DNA from: Desulfogranum mediterraneum DSM 13871
Lineage (GTDB): Bacteria > Desulfobacterota > Desulfobulbia > Desulfobulbales > Desulfobulbaceae
Assembly (NCBI RefSeq): GCF_000429965.1
Contig: NZ_KE387005.1
Location: 213,347 to 277,346 of the forward strand
Length of the DNA: 64,000 nt
Reading direction: 5' to 3'
The translations under genes and the position numbers were made by a program. Shown one piece after another: positions 42,950 through 52,378 of this stretch. Within the stretch, counting starts at the first letter, position 1, and every line of letters begins with the position of its first letter. The notes under the pieces are model-generated. The model saw nothing but the letters and a program-made list of their open reading frames with translations. It was not told the origin of the DNA and did no database searches.

Positions 42950-44731
42950 TCAATTATTCGCTTCATCTCCTGCCGAAGGTACGAGCTCGACCGGCAGGCC
43001 CCCCTCCAGGGAGGCATCGTTGCCGACGGTCAGAGGTGCCGTCAACAGCGTCGGGTCAAGCGACTCGATCTCCTCGTTAATCCGCACCAGGTTCCGCCTG
43101 ACCTTTTCATCCAGGCCGGCCTGGGGATACTTGACCAGGATATCCTGGAGCAGTTTCCGGGAGGCAAAGAGGAGCTTGGCCTTGCCGGCGGGATCTCCGG
43201 TGCGGTTGGCCCGAACAAACAGTTCAGCTGCCCTGCCCCGATCTTCGACGGCTGCCAGCCGGGCCGCCTCATCGATCCGCACCCTGGCCTTGCCCTCATA
43301 GGGTGAGGCCAGGAGAGTAGTGAAGACCTCGATGGCCTGATCATACTCCCGCGCCTCGAGCAGGGTCATCCCCTGGTTCCAATCTTCCTGGAGTTCCTGC
43401 TCCTGAACCAGCCGATCGGTCTCGATGGCGATGGATTCAGAGGTCAGGAGTTGTTCACTCTTTCGGCGGAGCAGCTCCTGTTTATCCAGGGGCAGAATTC
43501 CACGGGGAACCCGCTCGATCATCAGCAGGGCCTCCTGATACTCCTTGCCACCGGCCAGGGTGTCGATCTTTGCCAGGAGCTTCTCCAGCCACTGATCAGC
43601 CTCCTTACGGGCCAGCTTCAGAAGAACATCGACATTGGAGGCAACCGGAGAGTAGGGATACTGCTCAATGTACTGCTGGGCCTGCTGTACCACCCCGTAG
43701 CCATCCCGGTCCGGATTATAGCCCAGGTAACTGCGCAACAGGGCTGCATAGCCCTTGACCTCCTCGCCCTGATAGCTCTGCCGTTCCAGGGCAGAGAGCT
43801 GCTGATCGGCCCAGCCATTCTTGACGGCCAGCCTGGAGTAGATCTCAGCCATCTCCCGATACCTCGCCCGGGCCGAGTCATAGATCTCCAGCCCGAACTC
43901 CAGATCGCCGATCAGTTGAATCAGGCGAAATTCCCATTGGGCCTGGTCCTGCTTGCGGATGGTGGCCAGCAGATTGCCAAAAACCGGGCGGGCCTCGGCC
44001 TCACGGCGACTCTTCAGCAGGGCCTGGCCATAGAGAAAGGTGGTCGTAAAGGCAGGGGATTGACCTTCTTCAAGGGGGAGTTGCTCGTAACGGCTGATGA
44101 CCTGGGCATACTCCCCCTGGTCATAATGTTTCTTGAGCTGCTCTTCCTCGGCATGGAGGGTGGAGACCTGAACCCGTTCCAGGGACTGGGCAGGCGGAGC
44201 CGTGGTGAGGTCCTGATTACAGTCGCCCTCCAGATAGCGGAAATCCTGCTCACTGAGACTGAGCAGGGAGTCGGCAGCCAGCAGTTGGGCAGCCTGGAGC
44301 TCCTCCTTATCGAGCAATCGCCGATGGAGGGCGTTGTAGCCCACCAGGATCTCCTGAAGTTGCACCCGGCAGGCACTGAGGGTATTGAGCAACTCCTGGG
44401 ACCGGGGACGGTTGGCGGCCTGCTGCTGAAGGGCCTGGAGCCTCTCCAAGCGCTGCTCATAGGCATAGATCCGGTCGTTGATCAGGGTCAGGGTGGGCAT
44501 GAGCAGCTCCTGAACCGGCACCACCGCCCCAGGCTCCTTCTCCTCCACCCGGAGGGGGGCGATTTCGACACCTTCACGCTGGATAGCTGCCTGACGCTGC
44601 GCTCGGCCCTCATAGGGGCTGATGGACTGTTTCTGGGCGACACAGCCCCCCAGCAGGAGGAGACAACAGCCGCCCAGGCTGAGCCATCGCCCGGCAGCAC
44701 CGACCACACTGGCCTGGATTACGTTTACCAC
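42950..44731 (-). CDS. Large lipoprotein with helical repeats
   Basis: A 593-residue secreted lipoprotein. A type II signal ends in LLLLGGCVAQ, with Cys as the lipid-modified residue near 30. The body is alpha-helical with TPR-like repeats (YDQGEYAQVISRYEQLPLEE, AREYDQAIEVFTTLLAS). The start is a GTG at 44731 behind a GAGG; a longer frame to 44818 has no such site. It is upstream of the coiled-coil membrane protein in the same direction. It may be a periplasm-facing scaffold. The family was not recognised. Confidence 0.72.
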   Translation of the reverse strand: MVNVIQASVVGAAGRWLSLGGCCLLLLGGCVAQKQSISPYEGRAQRQAAIQREGVEIAPLRVEEKEPGAVVPVQELLMPTLTLINDRIYAYEQRLERLQALQQQAANRPRSQELLNTLSACRVQLQEILVGYNALHRRLLDKEELQAAQLLAADSLLSLSEQDFRYLEGDCNQDLTTAPPAQSLERVQVSTLHAEEEQLKKHYDQGEYAQVISRYEQLPLEEGQSPAFTTTFLYGQALLKSRREAEARPVFGNLLATIRKQDQAQWEFRLIQLIGDLEFGLEIYDSARARYREMAEIYSRLAVKNGWADQQLSALERQSYQGEEVKGYAALLRSYLGYNPDRDGYGVVQQAQQYIEQYPYSPVASNVDVLLKLARKEADQWLEKLLAKIDTLAGGKEYQEALLMIERVPRGILPLDKQELLRRKSEQLLTSESIAIETDRLVQEQELQEDWNQGMTLLEAREYDQAIEVFTTLLASPYEGKARVRIDEAARLAAVEDRGRAAELFVRANRTGDPAGKAKLLFASRKLLQDILVKYPQAGLDEKVRRNLVRINEEIESLDPTLLTAPLTVGNDASLEGGLPVELVPSAGDEANN

Positions 44732-45136
44732 AAAACCTCGCCTGTTTATTGAAACCACGTGACACCCAAGACTCGGCCTCTCAGCGGGGCGCAGAGCGCT
44801 GCTGACGGCTGAGCACAATCGCTCCGGCGGCTGCCGCGGACAGGGCCGGATCGATGCCCTCCCTGCAGCACCACACCGTCATCTGCGGAGAGGTTCGGAT
44901 ACAGGGGGGAAAATGGGCAGGGATAAGATAAAAATATGCGGAAAGATATCAAATAAAAGCGGGAGGGACAATCGCTTTCTTACCAAAAGCAGGAAAAACC
45001 AGGGAAAAGCAATCAGGGGCAGGAGCTGGCGGGGCGCATGGCCAGGGGGCCTCTTCACGCCCTCTGGCGAGACCGGCCTTCAGAATATCATACCCCGTTT
45101 TTCGAGAGGCCGGCGAATCAGGCAGAGCCCCCTCCA

Positions 45137-45286
45137 GGTACCTTGAAAAATAAGAGCTTTTGCTCTAGCTTAAGTCGCAAGATAGATTTCACCTGAGGCA
45201 GCGGTTTGATATTATGAGGATAAAATCTTCACCATAAAGCAGAGCAAAGTAGAGGTTGGAAGATAAGCCAACTTTTCAAGCTGGCC
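45137..45286. mobile_element. MITE-like repeat, copy B
   Basis: A 150-bp element with ends GGTACCTTGAAAAAT and, inverted, GGCCAGCTTGAAAAG. It shares with copy A (13078-13216) the left end, GAGGATAAAAT, TTGGAAGA and TTTTCAAG followed by GGCC. It is non-coding. The inner sequence has drifted, so the copies are old. Confidence 0.68.
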
Positions 45287-45304
45287 TTTATTCCAGCAGG
45301 CAGG

Positions 45305-45718
45305 TTAGGACTCCCCCTGCTCTTTAGCGGCCACGGCAGCGGCATGTTGCACTTCCAACTGGAGGAGCTGCTCCTTCTTGTGCGCTATCATCTCCTGTTG
45401 CTCCTCGTCATCCACAGCAGCAGCCTGCTCCAGGGCCTGGATCTCCTTTTTCAGCTCCTCAATCTGCTTTTCCATCTTTTTGAGAAGCTGTTCAACCGGA
45501 GACTGGGACTCCTCAGAACTGGCTGCTGTCTTTTCCTGACCCTGTTGGGACTTCACCAGCCCTTCTTCGGAAAGCTCCACCGTGTCGCTGCCAACCGTAT
45601 CACCGCCTTTGACCGCCTCCCTCGATGCAGCAGCCTGGCGGCCGGACTCAACCTCCGGGCTCAGCAATGACCTCTGCAGTTGAACGCTCTCCCTGGCTAC
45701 GCTTCCATCTATTTCCAC
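45305..45718 (-). CDS. Hypothetical coiled-coil protein (137 aa)
   Basis: A 137-residue hydrophilic protein with no signal peptide or membrane helix. The C-terminal half (SPVEQLLKKMEKQIEELKKE onwards) is a strong predicted coiled coil. The N-terminal half is rich in Ser, Glu and Gly. No family was recognised. It lies alone, just after MITE-like copy B. Confidence 0.6.
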   Translation of the reverse strand: MEIDGSVARESVQLQRSLLSPEVESGRQAAASREAVKGGDTVGSDTVELSEEGLVKSQQGQEKTAASSEESQSPVEQLLKKMEKQIEELKKEIQALEQAAAVDDEEQQEMIAHKKEQLLQLEVQHAAAVAAKEQGES

Positions 45719-46002
45719 GACGCTCCCCCTCTGGTTAAGCTAATGAAAAATCCTATACAGCGAGTGCAATCATAGGCCAAGGTCCCGGACCAGGCAAGAG
45801 ACACAGCGTGGCACTAGCGGGAAAATCCAGTGGTTTGAGGGGCTCCGGCAGAAAAAATGCCCGAAAAAAAACAGCCTTGGCAGAAGGCTGAGCAGAAAGG
45901 ATGAAGTCTGGCTTGAATGCAGCTCTCGGCTCAACAGCGGGGAGAATCCCTGACAGGGAACAGCGGGTACAGCAGGGGCGATCACTGCACCCGGGGTTTC
46001 AG

Positions 46003-46236
46003 CTACTGCTGGACAAAGAGGATCAGCTCACTGTGGCTGATTTTTCCATCCTTATCAATATCAAGCACCCCAAACTGTTCCAGCAGCTCAGGCACCCGCT
46101 CGGCCTCCTGGGCGGAAATGTAGCCGTCTCGATCGAGATCAAGCTCCAGGGGGACATTATCGGCAGAGCTGATCGTCGCCCCGGCCAACAGGGCTGCCAT
46201 TGCCGTTATTGTCAGGATTACGCGTGTTCGTCCCAT
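46003..46236 (-). CDS. Secreted EF-hand protein (77 aa)
   Basis: A 77-residue exported calcium-binding protein. The signal peptide ends near AGATISSADN. Two EF-hand loops follow: DLDRDGYISAQEAE and DIDKDGKISHSE, each with the D-x-D-x-D/N-G pattern. It is shorter than typical calmodulin-like proteins and has only the two hands. The role in calcium sensing or binding in the periplasm is inferred. A palindrome at 46273-46300 lies upstream of the start. Confidence 0.75.
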   Translation of the reverse strand: MGRTRVILTITAMAALLAGATISSADNVPLELDLDRDGYISAQEAERVPELLEQFGVLDIDKDGKISHSELILFVQQ

Positions 46237-46581
46237 GGTTATTCTCCTCTACAGTGATGGTTGATCATTGGGCCAGCTTGAATCGTATCTTTCAAGCTGG
46301 TCATAGGAATGCCTGGACCTGCTGCAGCCCACTGCAGCCATCCAGGCACCGATCCCCCTCTGAAGCAATCACTGTGCCAGCAGCTAAAACCACCGATCAA
46401 CAGAGAGTTACACTCCGTGCAGGTCCGACCGCCACGACTGTAAGCGGTCCACTGTAGCCCTGCGCCGACAGCTGCCTGTCCGGAGCGACCAGCCAACAAC
46501 CAAAGATCAGCCAGTTACCCTGTCGTCTCCCTGCTACAGCAGCCGCCCCCCCTCCCCCGGGCTTCCCGGGAAAGGCAGCAA
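46237..46581. other. Spacer between the giant PBP and the EF-hand gene
   Basis: This 345-base stretch holds the perfect palindrome at 46273-46300 and otherwise shows no gene. Its left part must include the EF-hand gene promoter. Confidence 0.4.
46273..46300. repeat. Perfect palindrome related to MITE ends
   Basis: CCAGCTTGAA and TTCAAGCTGG form a 10-bp stem with an 8-base loop. The arm equals the right-end sequence of MITE-like copy B (CTTTTCAAGCTGGCC), so it may be a copy collapsed to its two ends. It could equally be an unrelated hairpin. Confidence 0.45.
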
Positions 46582-49500
46582 TCAGGGCGCAGAAGACAGG
46601 GCTCCCTCCGGGCTGTTCCTCTCCGGGATGTTGGCCCAGTAGGGACGGAAGTAGCGCCTGGGCTCAAACTGGCCATCGCTGGCCATGGTTCCATAGCTCA
46701 GGCTGACCGGGGCACGACCCGGGGTTCGACGACGGACAAGGCTGCCGCGGGAAGGCAACAGCCCCCCCTGCTTGGGCTGCACCCGGACAAAGACCTGATC
46801 AACCGGAGGGTAGCGGAGCTGCAGACCGTTGAAGGTCAGATCCACCAGGTCAAGCCTCTCACCCACCCCGTCCCGGGCAAGCAGGGCCTCGGCCACCTCG
46901 CTCCAGATAGGCAAGGCACCCATGGCGCCGCTGACCCTGTTGGTACCCTTGACCATGGATTCGTTGGTGTCATAGCCGGTATAGACCCCCAGACTGTAGC
47001 CCTGATCGAGCTGCATCAGGGCCTCGTTCTCGCCCTGGAGCACCGGCACATAGCCGAGAAAGGAGGCATTACGGTAACCGTTGGCAGTGCCGGTCTTTCC
47101 CAGAAGCGGTACCGGCAGATCAAGCTCTGCCAAGCCCTGTTCCCGCTCAGGGTTGACGCTGTGCAGCCGCACTGCCCTCCGGGCGTACCTGCCGGTGCCG
47201 TGTTGAACCGTATTTTCCAGGATATGGCTGGTCGCAGCCGCGGTCTTGGCATCAAACACCGGCTCCGCACTCATCTGCTGTTGGTAGATGAGCTCGCCAT
47301 CCGGGGCCTCTATCCGCTGGATAATGGCCAGGCCGGCAAGATCGGCAGCGGTTTCCTCCTGCTCCTCAGACGCTTCCCGGGGCATGATCGGCTGATAGCG
47401 TTTACCCGTAACCAGGGTCTCATACATCCGAACCGCCTCAACCAGGGTAATCACATTGGAGCCCAGGGGAAAGGAGAGCACCGGCTCAAGCTTGGAGCTC
47501 AGGCCGCAGCGTTCGCCCAGTCGCACCAGATAACGCAGCCCCAGCATGACCCGATAGTCACGGACATGCCCCAGGACCTCCAGAGAGTAGGGAAGCGACC
47601 CGGCCAGGGCCGCCTCTTCCCGTGCGACCTGCTCCTTCAGGCGTTGATAGGCCGAGAGCGTCACCACCCCCTCCAGCTGGAGTTCCTCCCAAAACTGGAG
47701 CTTTTGAGCGGAGTTGAGGGTCGCGACAAAGGAGACCACCTGCTCCATGGGCCAGACCATCCACCCCTCGGGCAGCTCTTTCTTGAAGGTATAGATAACC
47801 CGGCCCTGCCCATCCTGAACCAGGCTCCCGGGAAAGGGCTGCTGCCAGGCAGGGCTGCTGCCGCTGAAGTGCACGGCCTGCTCAACCTGACTGCGGAGGG
47901 TGGTCAAGCCCTGATATACCTCGGCCAGACTGAGATAACTCGACTCCAGGAGACGGAGGCGCAGCTTGAGCTCGGCCTTTTCCCTGGACCTAAGGCCTTT
48001 GGCCTTCTGTGCCGCTGCCAACTCTTCCTGGAAACGCCCAAAACCCAGCCCATAGTGGAGGCGCTTGAGCTGTTCATACCCCGCACTGTCATCGTCAAAG
48101 AGAAAGTCGGCCCGCAGGGCCTGTTTCGCCTTGGTAAAGGCCGCCTCCCTGAGTGTCTCCCTGCTCACCACCACCCCGAAGTCGTCCCGAATGCGCCGAC
48201 GAAACTGCTGGTAGCCCTCCTCCTGCTCACCGTCCCGGCGTGGGGCCATATCCAGCTGTTGGGCCAGCTCGCGCAGCCGGGGCGGGGTAAGGTGATCGGC
48301 CAGATGATAGAGCAGCCAGACCGCGGCCACATTCTCTGAACTGACTCCGGCCCAACTCATGGAGACCCGTTCATGGGGACTGTGATGGTCGGGCCGGGGA
48401 AAATAGGGGTGGCCCATGAAGACAAAGACATCACGACGGTTATCCAGGATATCCACCGCACTCCAGCCCAACTGCATGGCTGCGGCAAAAACAAAGGGCT
48501 TAAAGGTGGAACCCATCAGCCTCCGGGCATCGACGGCCCGGTTGAAAAAACGATCCTGCATTCCTCCGGCCATGGCCCGGATGGCCCCCTTCTGGAGGGC
48601 CAGGACCCCGCCTTCCACCTGGGGATAGCGCTCAAGACGCGCCTGGAGCAAGGGTGCATCTTCCAGATCGCTGGCTGCTGTCTGCTCTTGCTCCTCCTTG
48701 AGGCTCAGGTAGACCTGATCTCCTGGCTGGAGTTGGCGCAGCAGGGCCTTGCGATCCTCGGGAGCGGCCGTGCTCCAGCGGTTGTTGCGGTTCTTGGCCA
48801 GGGCCTCGACCATGCGCTCCAGCCCGGCCTCATCGATCACGGCCCGGGCCCCATCCTCCCTGCCCAGGCTGACGGTGATCACGGCTCCCTGCTGCTTCTG
48901 GTCCGCAATCTCCAGGATGGTCCCAAAGACAAAGGCCCCGGGCAGCAGTTCACGGTCTCCCTTATAATCCAGGGCAGCGTACTCCTCTTGGACCGTCCGG
49001 CGGTCGTAGCCGCGCAGGCGTACATCCAGGCCGGAGAGGTGAGACCTGAGGGCGTACAGGGTCCGACGCTGGATCTCCTGATCCAGGGTGGTGATGACCC
49101 TGATCCCTGAGGTGGCCACATTATAGATGCCGTGCTCTTCCAGGGCCTGGGAGACCAGTTGGGTGCGGAGACCGTCACGGACCATGTCCATGGCCGTATT
49201 GAGTCGATAGGCCATCTTGCCCCGATCAAAGATCAGATCCCGTTCCTTTGCCGCTGCATACTGTTCTGGAGTGATGGTGCCGGCCTTGAGCATCTTGGCC
49301 AGGACGTAGCCCAGCCGCTGGTCGACCTTTTTTCTGGCAGCCGCAGGATGGGCCTGATTCCAGGTGGTAAAGGGGTTATAGTAGTTGGGCCGCTTGACGC
49401 TGCCGGCGATAAAGGCGCACTCCAGCAGATCCAGGGCCGCAGGTTCCTTGTTGAAGTAGTAGCGGGCCGCCACCCCCAGCCCGTGGCCGTTACCGCTGAC

Positions 49501-50022
49501 AAAGAACTGATTACTATAGAATTCCAAGATTTTTTCTTTGGGATAGCGATACTCCAGGCGCAGGGCAAAGAGCAGCTCCTTGAGCTTAGCCTTATAGCTG
49601 CGGGACTCGCGCTTAAAGAGATTTTTGGCGGTCTGCTGGGTGAGGGTACTGCCCCCCTGGACCACCCGCCCTGCCTTGAGATTGGCCACCATGGCCCGGA
49701 TAATCCCGGGAATATCCACTCCGAAATGGCTGAAGAACTCATCATCTTCGGCGGCAACGATGGCGTTGACAAAGTGGGGGGGGATATCCCGGTAGCCCAG
49801 GTACTGGCGATGAATCCCTTCAAAGAGCACCCCCAGCTTGGTGGTGTTGTCCTGAAAGTAGACCTGACTCTCGCGGCCGAGGATATCCTCGATGTAGGCG
49901 GTCTCAATCTCAGGTCCGGGATTGACCACCACCAGATAGTAGAGTCCGCCGGCCACCAGGGCCGCCCCTAAGAAGGCCAGAAAACAGCCGACCAGCATAC
50001 AGTATTTCAACACCTTCCACAT
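46582..50022 (-). CDS. Very large class A penicillin-binding protein
   Basis: A 1146-residue bifunctional peptidoglycan synthase. A membrane anchor (about residues 5-35) precedes a GT51 domain with AAEDDEFFSHFGVDIPG and GGSTLTQQTAKNLF. The transpeptidase motifs are STFK (about 502), SEN (about 560) and KTGTANGYRNASF (about 974). The SEN-KTG distance is near 414 residues, against about 122 in the PBP at 25.4 kb, because of a helical, charged insertion. The proposed ATG at 50022 has only a weak upstream site; a TTG at 50037 is the alternative. It faces away from the lytic transglycosylase at 50.3 kb. Confidence 0.92.
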   Translation of the reverse strand: MWKVLKYCMLVGCFLAFLGAALVAGGLYYLVVVNPGPEIETAYIEDILGRESQVYFQDNTTKLGVLFEGIHRQYLGYRDIPPHFVNAIVAAEDDEFFSHFGVDIPGIIRAMVANLKAGRVVQGGSTLTQQTAKNLFKRESRSYKAKLKELLFALRLEYRYPKEKILEFYSNQFFVSGNGHGLGVAARYYFNKEPAALDLLECAFIAGSVKRPNYYNPFTTWNQAHPAAARKKVDQRLGYVLAKMLKAGTITPEQYAAAKERDLIFDRGKMAYRLNTAMDMVRDGLRTQLVSQALEEHGIYNVATSGIRVITTLDQEIQRRTLYALRSHLSGLDVRLRGYDRRTVQEEYAALDYKGDRELLPGAFVFGTILEIADQKQQGAVITVSLGREDGARAVIDEAGLERMVEALAKNRNNRWSTAAPEDRKALLRQLQPGDQVYLSLKEEQEQTAASDLEDAPLLQARLERYPQVEGGVLALQKGAIRAMAGGMQDRFFNRAVDARRLMGSTFKPFVFAAAMQLGWSAVDILDNRRDVFVFMGHPYFPRPDHHSPHERVSMSWAGVSSENVAAVWLLYHLADHLTPPRLRELAQQLDMAPRRDGEQEEGYQQFRRRIRDDFGVVVSRETLREAAFTKAKQALRADFLFDDDSAGYEQLKRLHYGLGFGRFQEELAAAQKAKGLRSREKAELKLRLRLLESSYLSLAEVYQGLTTLRSQVEQAVHFSGSSPAWQQPFPGSLVQDGQGRVIYTFKKELPEGWMVWPMEQVVSFVATLNSAQKLQFWEELQLEGVVTLSAYQRLKEQVAREEAALAGSLPYSLEVLGHVRDYRVMLGLRYLVRLGERCGLSSKLEPVLSFPLGSNVITLVEAVRMYETLVTGKRYQPIMPREASEEQEETAADLAGLAIIQRIEAPDGELIYQQQMSAEPVFDAKTAAATSHILENTVQHGTGRYARRAVRLHSVNPEREQGLAELDLPVPLLGKTGTANGYRNASFLGYVPVLQGENEALMQLDQGYSLGVYTGYDTNESMVKGTNRVSGAMGALPIWSEVAEALLARDGVGERLDLVDLTFNGLQLRYPPVDQVFVRVQPKQGGLLPSRGSLVRRRTPGRAPVSLSYGTMASDGQFEPRRYFRPYWANIPERNSPEGALSSAP

Positions 50023-50301
50023 ATCATCCAGGACCAAAGGTCAATTAGTGATTTCTCTAGTCTGCCCAGGCCAGCGCCGGCCCCTCCGGCCGCCGCCTGC
50101 TGCAGGACGCTCAGATCAAAAAAAAGAAAGAACTCAGGGCAAAAAAGGCGAGTTACCCTCAGAATTTATCCTGTACAATACCACCTGGTAGTGGTATTAA
50201 ACTCGCAGAATAGTGATTTTTCACGATCATCATACTGCGGAGCCCAAAAAAAACAATATGATTCCAAGGCAATATCCGCGCAGCCCTATCTACCTATTTC
50301 T

Positions 50302-51996
50302 ATGACTGTATCGTCCCGTCTACTCCTCTGCTGCGCCCTCTGCAGCTGCGCCGCCCTCTTCTCCGCCTGTGCTCCCCTCACCAGCCTCCAGCCCTCGACC
50401 CTGGGGGGAGGCATCGAGGCCGCCAACGAGGCCCTCGACCAGCCCACTCCAGAAGAGATCAGCTACCTGGACATAGAGAGCGAAGACCATCTGGATGAAG
50501 AGCTGGCTGCCCTGGAGCAGGCCGGAGCCTGGGAAGCCACGGCCCCGGAGGAGATATCCCAGGGGCCAGCTGCAGTCATCTATGACTTTCCCATCACCAT
50601 CAACACCCAGGTCCAGTTTTACCTTGATCAGTTTCAGGGACCACAGCGGCGCCACTTTCAACGTTGGCTGGCCCGCTCCACCCAGTTTCAACCCTTTATC
50701 GAGGCAGAGCTGAACAAGGCCGGGCTGCCTCGGGACCTGGTCTTTCTGGCCATGATCGAATCGGGGTTTAACCCCTCCGCCTACTCCAAGGCCCATGCCG
50801 CCGGGCTGTGGCAGTTCATCCGGGGCACCGGTCGCAGCTACGGCCTACGGATCAACTCCTGGGTCGATGAACGCAGAAACCCGGAAAAGGCCACCCGGGC
50901 AGCGATCCAGTATCTCTCCTTCCTCTACCGGGAGTTTGGCGACTGGCACCTGGCCGTGGCAGCCTATAACGCCGGGGAAGGCAAGATCGGCCGTGGCCTG
51001 AAGCGCTACAAATCCAAAGATTTCTGGCATCTGGCCAGCCGCAGGTACCTCGCCCTGGAAACCAAACGTTACGTCCCCAAACTGATTGCCGCCATCATCA
51101 TCGGCCGCGACCCGGAAAAATACGGCTTCAATGAGGTACCCTACCAGAGCCCGGCCACCTTTGACCGGATCAAGGTGCCGGCGGCCACCGACCTGGAGGC
51201 CGTGGCCGTCACCGCAGCCACAGATATCAAGACCCTGCGCAGGCTCAACAACGAACTGCGCCGCAATCAGACCCCGCCGGGCAAGAAGGAGTACCTGCTG
51301 CGCATCCCCGAGGGCACCCGCCAACTGGTGGCCGAGAACATGCACCGCCTCCACCCGGTGATCACCACCGCCTATACCACCCATACGGTCCGCAGGGGTG
51401 ATACCCTCACCAAGGTCTGCAGGCAGTACAAGATCAACAAGACCATCCTGCTCAAGGCCAACAAGCTGCGCACCGCCTCGCTCCGCAAGGGCCAGCGACT
51501 ACGGATCCCCTACCGGACCACCAAGTATATCCTGCTCAAGGAGGGGGAGACTCCGGCAAGTCGTTTTGCCTCAGCCGGCAAAGACGGGCGGATGATCCTC
51601 CACCAGCTGCAGAAGGGTGACACCCTCTCCAAGATCGGTAAACGCTACGATGTGCCGGTGGCCGTGATCATGCAGTGGAACGGAATCAGGGATGTCCGTA
51701 AGATCCGGGCCGGTGAGCAGATCGCCCTCTACATCGCCTCCCCTGAACCGGTCCGCCTGGCTGCAGCCGATCCTGCCGGAACCAGCGGGGTCGTCATCCT
51801 CAGGGCCCAGAAAAAGCAGCCGGCTACAGCCAGCCCGGCCGCAGAACGTCAGGTCTGGTATCAGGTCAGAAACGGCGATTCCCTCTGGACCATTGCCCGA
51901 AAGTTTCAGGTCTCTGCCCGGCAGTTACGTTCCTGGAACAACCTCCCCTCCAACCTGATCCATCCGGGAGTCAAACTGGTCATCAAGAAGGTATAA
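50302..51996 (+). CDS. Membrane-bound lytic transglycosylase with three LysM domains (MltD-like)
   Basis: A 564-residue lipoprotein. The signal ends in AALFSAC, with the Cys about residue 23 after the ATG at 50302. The lytic SLT domain shows FLAMIESGFNPSAYSKAHAA, with Glu catalytic, and continues GLWQFIRGTGRSYGL. Three LysM modules follow (TVRRGDTLTKV, QLQKGDTLSKIGKRY, YQVRNGDSLWTIARKF), the last at the very end. LysM binds N-acetylglucosamine. It degrades glycan strands in wall turnover, complementing the divergent PBP. The start is uncertain since the ribosome-binding site is weak; a longer frame from 50191 is possible. Confidence 0.9.
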   Translation: MTVSSRLLLCCALCSCAALFSACAPLTSLQPSTLGGGIEAANEALDQPTPEEISYLDIESEDHLDEELAALEQAGAWEATAPEEISQGPAAVIYDFPITINTQVQFYLDQFQGPQRRHFQRWLARSTQFQPFIEAELNKAGLPRDLVFLAMIESGFNPSAYSKAHAAGLWQFIRGTGRSYGLRINSWVDERRNPEKATRAAIQYLSFLYREFGDWHLAVAAYNAGEGKIGRGLKRYKSKDFWHLASRRYLALETKRYVPKLIAAIIIGRDPEKYGFNEVPYQSPATFDRIKVPAATDLEAVAVTAATDIKTLRRLNNELRRNQTPPGKKEYLLRIPEGTRQLVAENMHRLHPVITTAYTTHTVRRGDTLTKVCRQYKINKTILLKANKLRTASLRKGQRLRIPYRTTKYILLKEGETPASRFASAGKDGRMILHQLQKGDTLSKIGKRYDVPVAVIMQWNGIRDVRKIRAGEQIALYIASPEPVRLAAADPAGTSGVVILRAQKKQPATASPAAERQVWYQVRNGDSLWTIARKFQVSARQLRSWNNLPSNLIHPGVKLVIKKV

Positions 51997-52378
51997 GGCT
52001 GCAGGTATATGGCTACCGCTCTTTCCAGCTTAATGGCCACAGAGCCGGCCCCCCGAGTGGTCTCCTCCCTGAAGAACGACGGCTCCGCAATCATTCTGCT
52101 CCTTAGCCGGGATTTTGCATCGACTTGGAGTTGCATTCTCTCTGAATCGGTTTATGGTATGAGCTGTCCTTGAACAGACAGGGGGGGTTGGGTTGTCCCC
52201 CTCAAACCTAGGCCGCCTGGGCCGCCTCAAAGACAAAGAGTCGTCGACCAGCTCTTCCCACCCTGTCCACCAACCCTTATCCAGCGACAAGGGGCAAAGC
52301 AGCCAGTCCCAGGATCCAACACCCTCAGGCAAAAACAGCTCTGATCACCTACCTCTATCCCATCTTCTCTACGGTTTT
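51997..52378. other. Spacer before the TraB-family gene
   Basis: The 382 bases show no gene of their own. A frame from 52193 joins the TraB protein but lacks family similarity and a good start signal, so it is treated as upstream sequence. Confidence 0.4.

Noticed and set aside
47161-48339. 392-codon plus-strand open frame
   Set aside because: Antisense shadow of the giant PBP, with no ribosome-binding site and no family signal.
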